From positions 31,704 through 38,235 of the forward strand of contig MGNQ01000045.1 of NCBI GenBank assembly GCA_001796865.1: 6,532 nucleotides of DNA. The letters are read 5' to 3'. The notes beneath the pieces were generated by a model that saw only the letters and a list, made by a program, of their open reading frames with translations, did not search any database and was not told the DNA's origin. The translations under genes and the position numbers were made by a program. Position 1 is the stretch's first letter, and every line of letters starts with the position of its first letter. Positions 5,115 through 6,532 of this stretch are shown here, piece by piece. Source of the DNA: Chloroflexi bacterium RBG_16_56_11. GTDB lineage: Bacteria > Chloroflexota > Dehalococcoidia > Dehalococcoidales > RBG-16-60-22.

Positions 5115-6461
5115 TTACGCTTTCCAGGCCTTGAGATAAGGTGTGAGGTGGGAGGCGTCCCTGGGACCGACCATTATTTCCCATCCTTTCATCTCCTCCT
5201 CCAGGCCGCCGCTCTCGGCGGCGATATACCCGGGGATGATGAGCTTGCGGTGCTTGATTTTGTCGGTAATGCCGCTCTTGAGGATGGCCGGCGCGATGAT
5301 GTCGGCGGAGAACTTGCCCGCCGCCCAGGAGGTCATCACCGAAAGCCCCTCGGTGTCCTTGACATAGAGAAAGCTGGGGACTTTGCTGTTTTCGATTTCG
5401 CCGGAGACAATGAAGTAGGTTAGTGAGAAGTTGGAGGTCACCATTAGCGGCGAGTTCTCGTTGGGATTGTTGATTTCATAGATGCCCTGCTTGGTGGCCA
5501 GCGGGCGCTGCGGGTCGGTATAGATGTTCAGTCGCTCCACCAGCAGGGGGAACAGGCTCTCGCCGCGGAAGTCTGAGAGGACGATGATTCCGGCGTATTT
5601 GGCGACGAACATGGCGGATATCATGGCCTCTTTCATGGGATTGTTAGTCATCTCGGCGGGGAAGACGATGGTGGGATACCCCAGGGCGCGGAATTTTTTA
5701 TTGAGGGCGGCGCTCCGGATAACCACCTGGTCCTCGAAAGCCTGGCGTACCGTCCTGGCTCCCGAGTCGATGACGATGTTTTTCAGGCCGGCCGCGGCGA
5801 GCTTTCCCGTCAGGCTGGCCAGCTCGTCAAGGTTGCCGGCTTTAGCCGCCACGGCGCAGCCGGTCTCCTTGGCCAGGGCGGCCACGGCGTCGGCGTTATC
5901 CTTCGTGGCCGCGTGAAGCAGCGGTTTCTTGTCGGCTCCAGCTCTGGCCCCGGCGGCCAGGACGTCGACCTTATCGCTTATCAATATCATGTTGGCGTCG
6001 CTGCCGGCCTTGACCCTGCCGACCAGCGCGGCGAATTTGGCGGCGTCACCCGATTCCGCTTTGAGGGCGACCAGGTTGGCGGTCAGGGTAAGCCCGACCC
6101 TTTCGTAGGTCAGGTCCTTGACCTTTTTCAGCCTGGCGTCGACCTCGGCGTCGGACATCTTATCGCTGATGAGGATGGCGATGCCCGGCGGGTTTTCGAA
6201 CCTCTTTTCGTGGCGGAACATGACCGTCTCACCGCCGAGCTTGAGGGCCTTATCGCCTGTGCCGATGGTCACCGGCAAAATCGGCGGCGCCGAAGCCTCC
6301 GATAGCTTGCTCTTGGCCTCCTCGGAGACATGGGGGCACTTGGCCAGCTCCGCTTTTCCTGCCGCCAGGGCCATGGCAAAGGCGAGGCACGTCGGCACGC
6401 CGCAGGCCTGGCAATTGGTCTTGGGCAACAACTTGAATATTTCTATTCCGGTAAGAGGCAT
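5115..6461 (-). CDS. acsC: Corrinoid iron-sulfur protein large (gamma) subunit
   Basis: AcsC, with AcsD, forms the CFeSP that carries the methyl group on a cobamide from AcsE to acetyl-CoA synthase. The 448 residues match the family's usual length of about 445. The N-terminal domain holds the [4Fe-4S] cluster used for reductive reactivation: C17-x2-C20-x4-C25 and C42, in the context KTNCQACGVPTCLAFAM. A linker with SEASAPPILPV (54-64) leads into a TIM-barrel domain, and the C-terminal region, with NENSPLMVTSNFSLTYF, LIIPGYIAAESGG and a final MVGPRDASHL block, corresponds to the cobamide-binding part of the family. ATG at 6461 follows AAGGAGA (6474-6468) with a six-base spacer. acsE follows at once. 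The partner acsD and the acetyl-CoA synthase/CO dehydrogenase genes are not in the window and may lie beyond the right edge. Confidence 0.96.
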   Translation of the reverse strand: MPLTGIEIFKLLPKTNCQACGVPTCLAFAMALAAGKAELAKCPHVSEEAKSKLSEASAPPILPVTIGTGDKALKLGGETVMFRHEKRFENPPGIAILISDKMSDAEVDARLKKVKDLTYERVGLTLTANLVALKAESGDAAKFAALVGRVKAGSDANMILISDKVDVLAAGARAGADKKPLLHAATKDNADAVAALAKETGCAVAAKAGNLDELASLTGKLAAAGLKNIVIDSGARTVRQAFEDQVVIRSAALNKKFRALGYPTIVFPAEMTNNPMKEAMISAMFVAKYAGIIVLSDFRGESLFPLLVERLNIYTDPQRPLATKQGIYEINNPNENSPLMVTSNFSLTYFIVSGEIENSKVPSFLYVKDTEGLSVMTSWAAGKFSADIIAPAILKSGITDKIKHRKLIIPGYIAAESGGLEEEMKGWEIMVGPRDASHLTPYLKAWKA

Positions 6462-6504
6462 TTTCCGTCTCCTTTCCCTGGACGAAGGTCAGCGTTTATG
6501 CTTC

Positions 6505-6532
6505 GTCATTGCGAGGGTGGAGCCCGAAGCAA
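6505..6532. repeat. Truncated dispersed repeat at window edge (TCATTGCGAG type)
   Basis: GTCATTGCGAG (6505-6515) repeats exactly the outer-arm sequence at 493-503. It then diverges (GGTGGAGCCCGAAGCAA) and runs off the window. The second arm would lie outside. It sits about 44 bases upstream of the acsC start, so a hairpin of this element would be in or near the acsC leader, or between acsC and an upstream gene. Confidence 0.65.

Overview
The window reads as a stretch of an anaerobic, probably acetogenic or CO2-fixing bacterial genome. Every gene I can support lies on the minus strand, so gene order runs from high to low coordinates. Two genes are core parts of the methyl-to-carbonyl junction of the Wood-Ljungdahl pathway: acsC, the large subunit of the corrinoid iron-sulfur protein, and acsE, the methyltetrahydrofolate:corrinoid methyltransferase. 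Next come a DUF3786-like protein, a NuoE/HydC-type thioredoxin-fold [2Fe-2S] subunit, a NuoF/HydB-type FMN/NADH subunit with extra ferredoxin domains, and, cut off by the left window edge, the N-terminus of a NuoG/HydA/FdhA-type iron-sulfur protein. The gene types and intergenic repeats would fit an uncultured Chloroflexota (Dehalococcoidia-like) or deltaproteobacterial-type anaerobe. That assignment is an inference from impression and is weak.

Layout, in transcription order. 6532-6462: leader of acsC with a truncated dispersed repeat at the window edge. 6461-5115: acsC. 5104-4226: acsE, 10 bases after the acsC stop. 4225-4000: gene-free gap holding two dispersed palindromic repeats. 3999-3343: DUF3786-like gene. 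3359-2859: nuoE, overlapping the previous gene. 2884-992: nuoF, overlapping nuoE by 26 bases. 991-482: an interruption with a palindromic repeat, an AT-rich small gene broken by a frameshift, and a second, larger palindromic repeat. 481-1: partial NuoG-like gene.

Working together (inference): NuoE, NuoF and the NuoG-like protein look like the diaphorase and iron-sulfur relay of a soluble NAD(P)H-linked complex. Its catalytic partner, H-cluster hydrogenase or molybdopterin formate dehydrogenase, would lie beyond position 1. Such a complex would supply reduced ferredoxin, H2/CO2 interconversion or formate to the Wood-Ljungdahl pathway. In that pathway AcsE moves the methyl group from methyl-H4folate to the cobamide of AcsCD, which delivers it to acetyl-CoA synthase.

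No wholly new system is evident. The points most worth checking are the doubled cysteine motif in the NuoG-like N-terminus, the small gene split at a nine-A run between nuoF and the NuoG-like gene, the tight coupling of a DUF3786 gene to nuoE, and a possible CTG start for nuoE.
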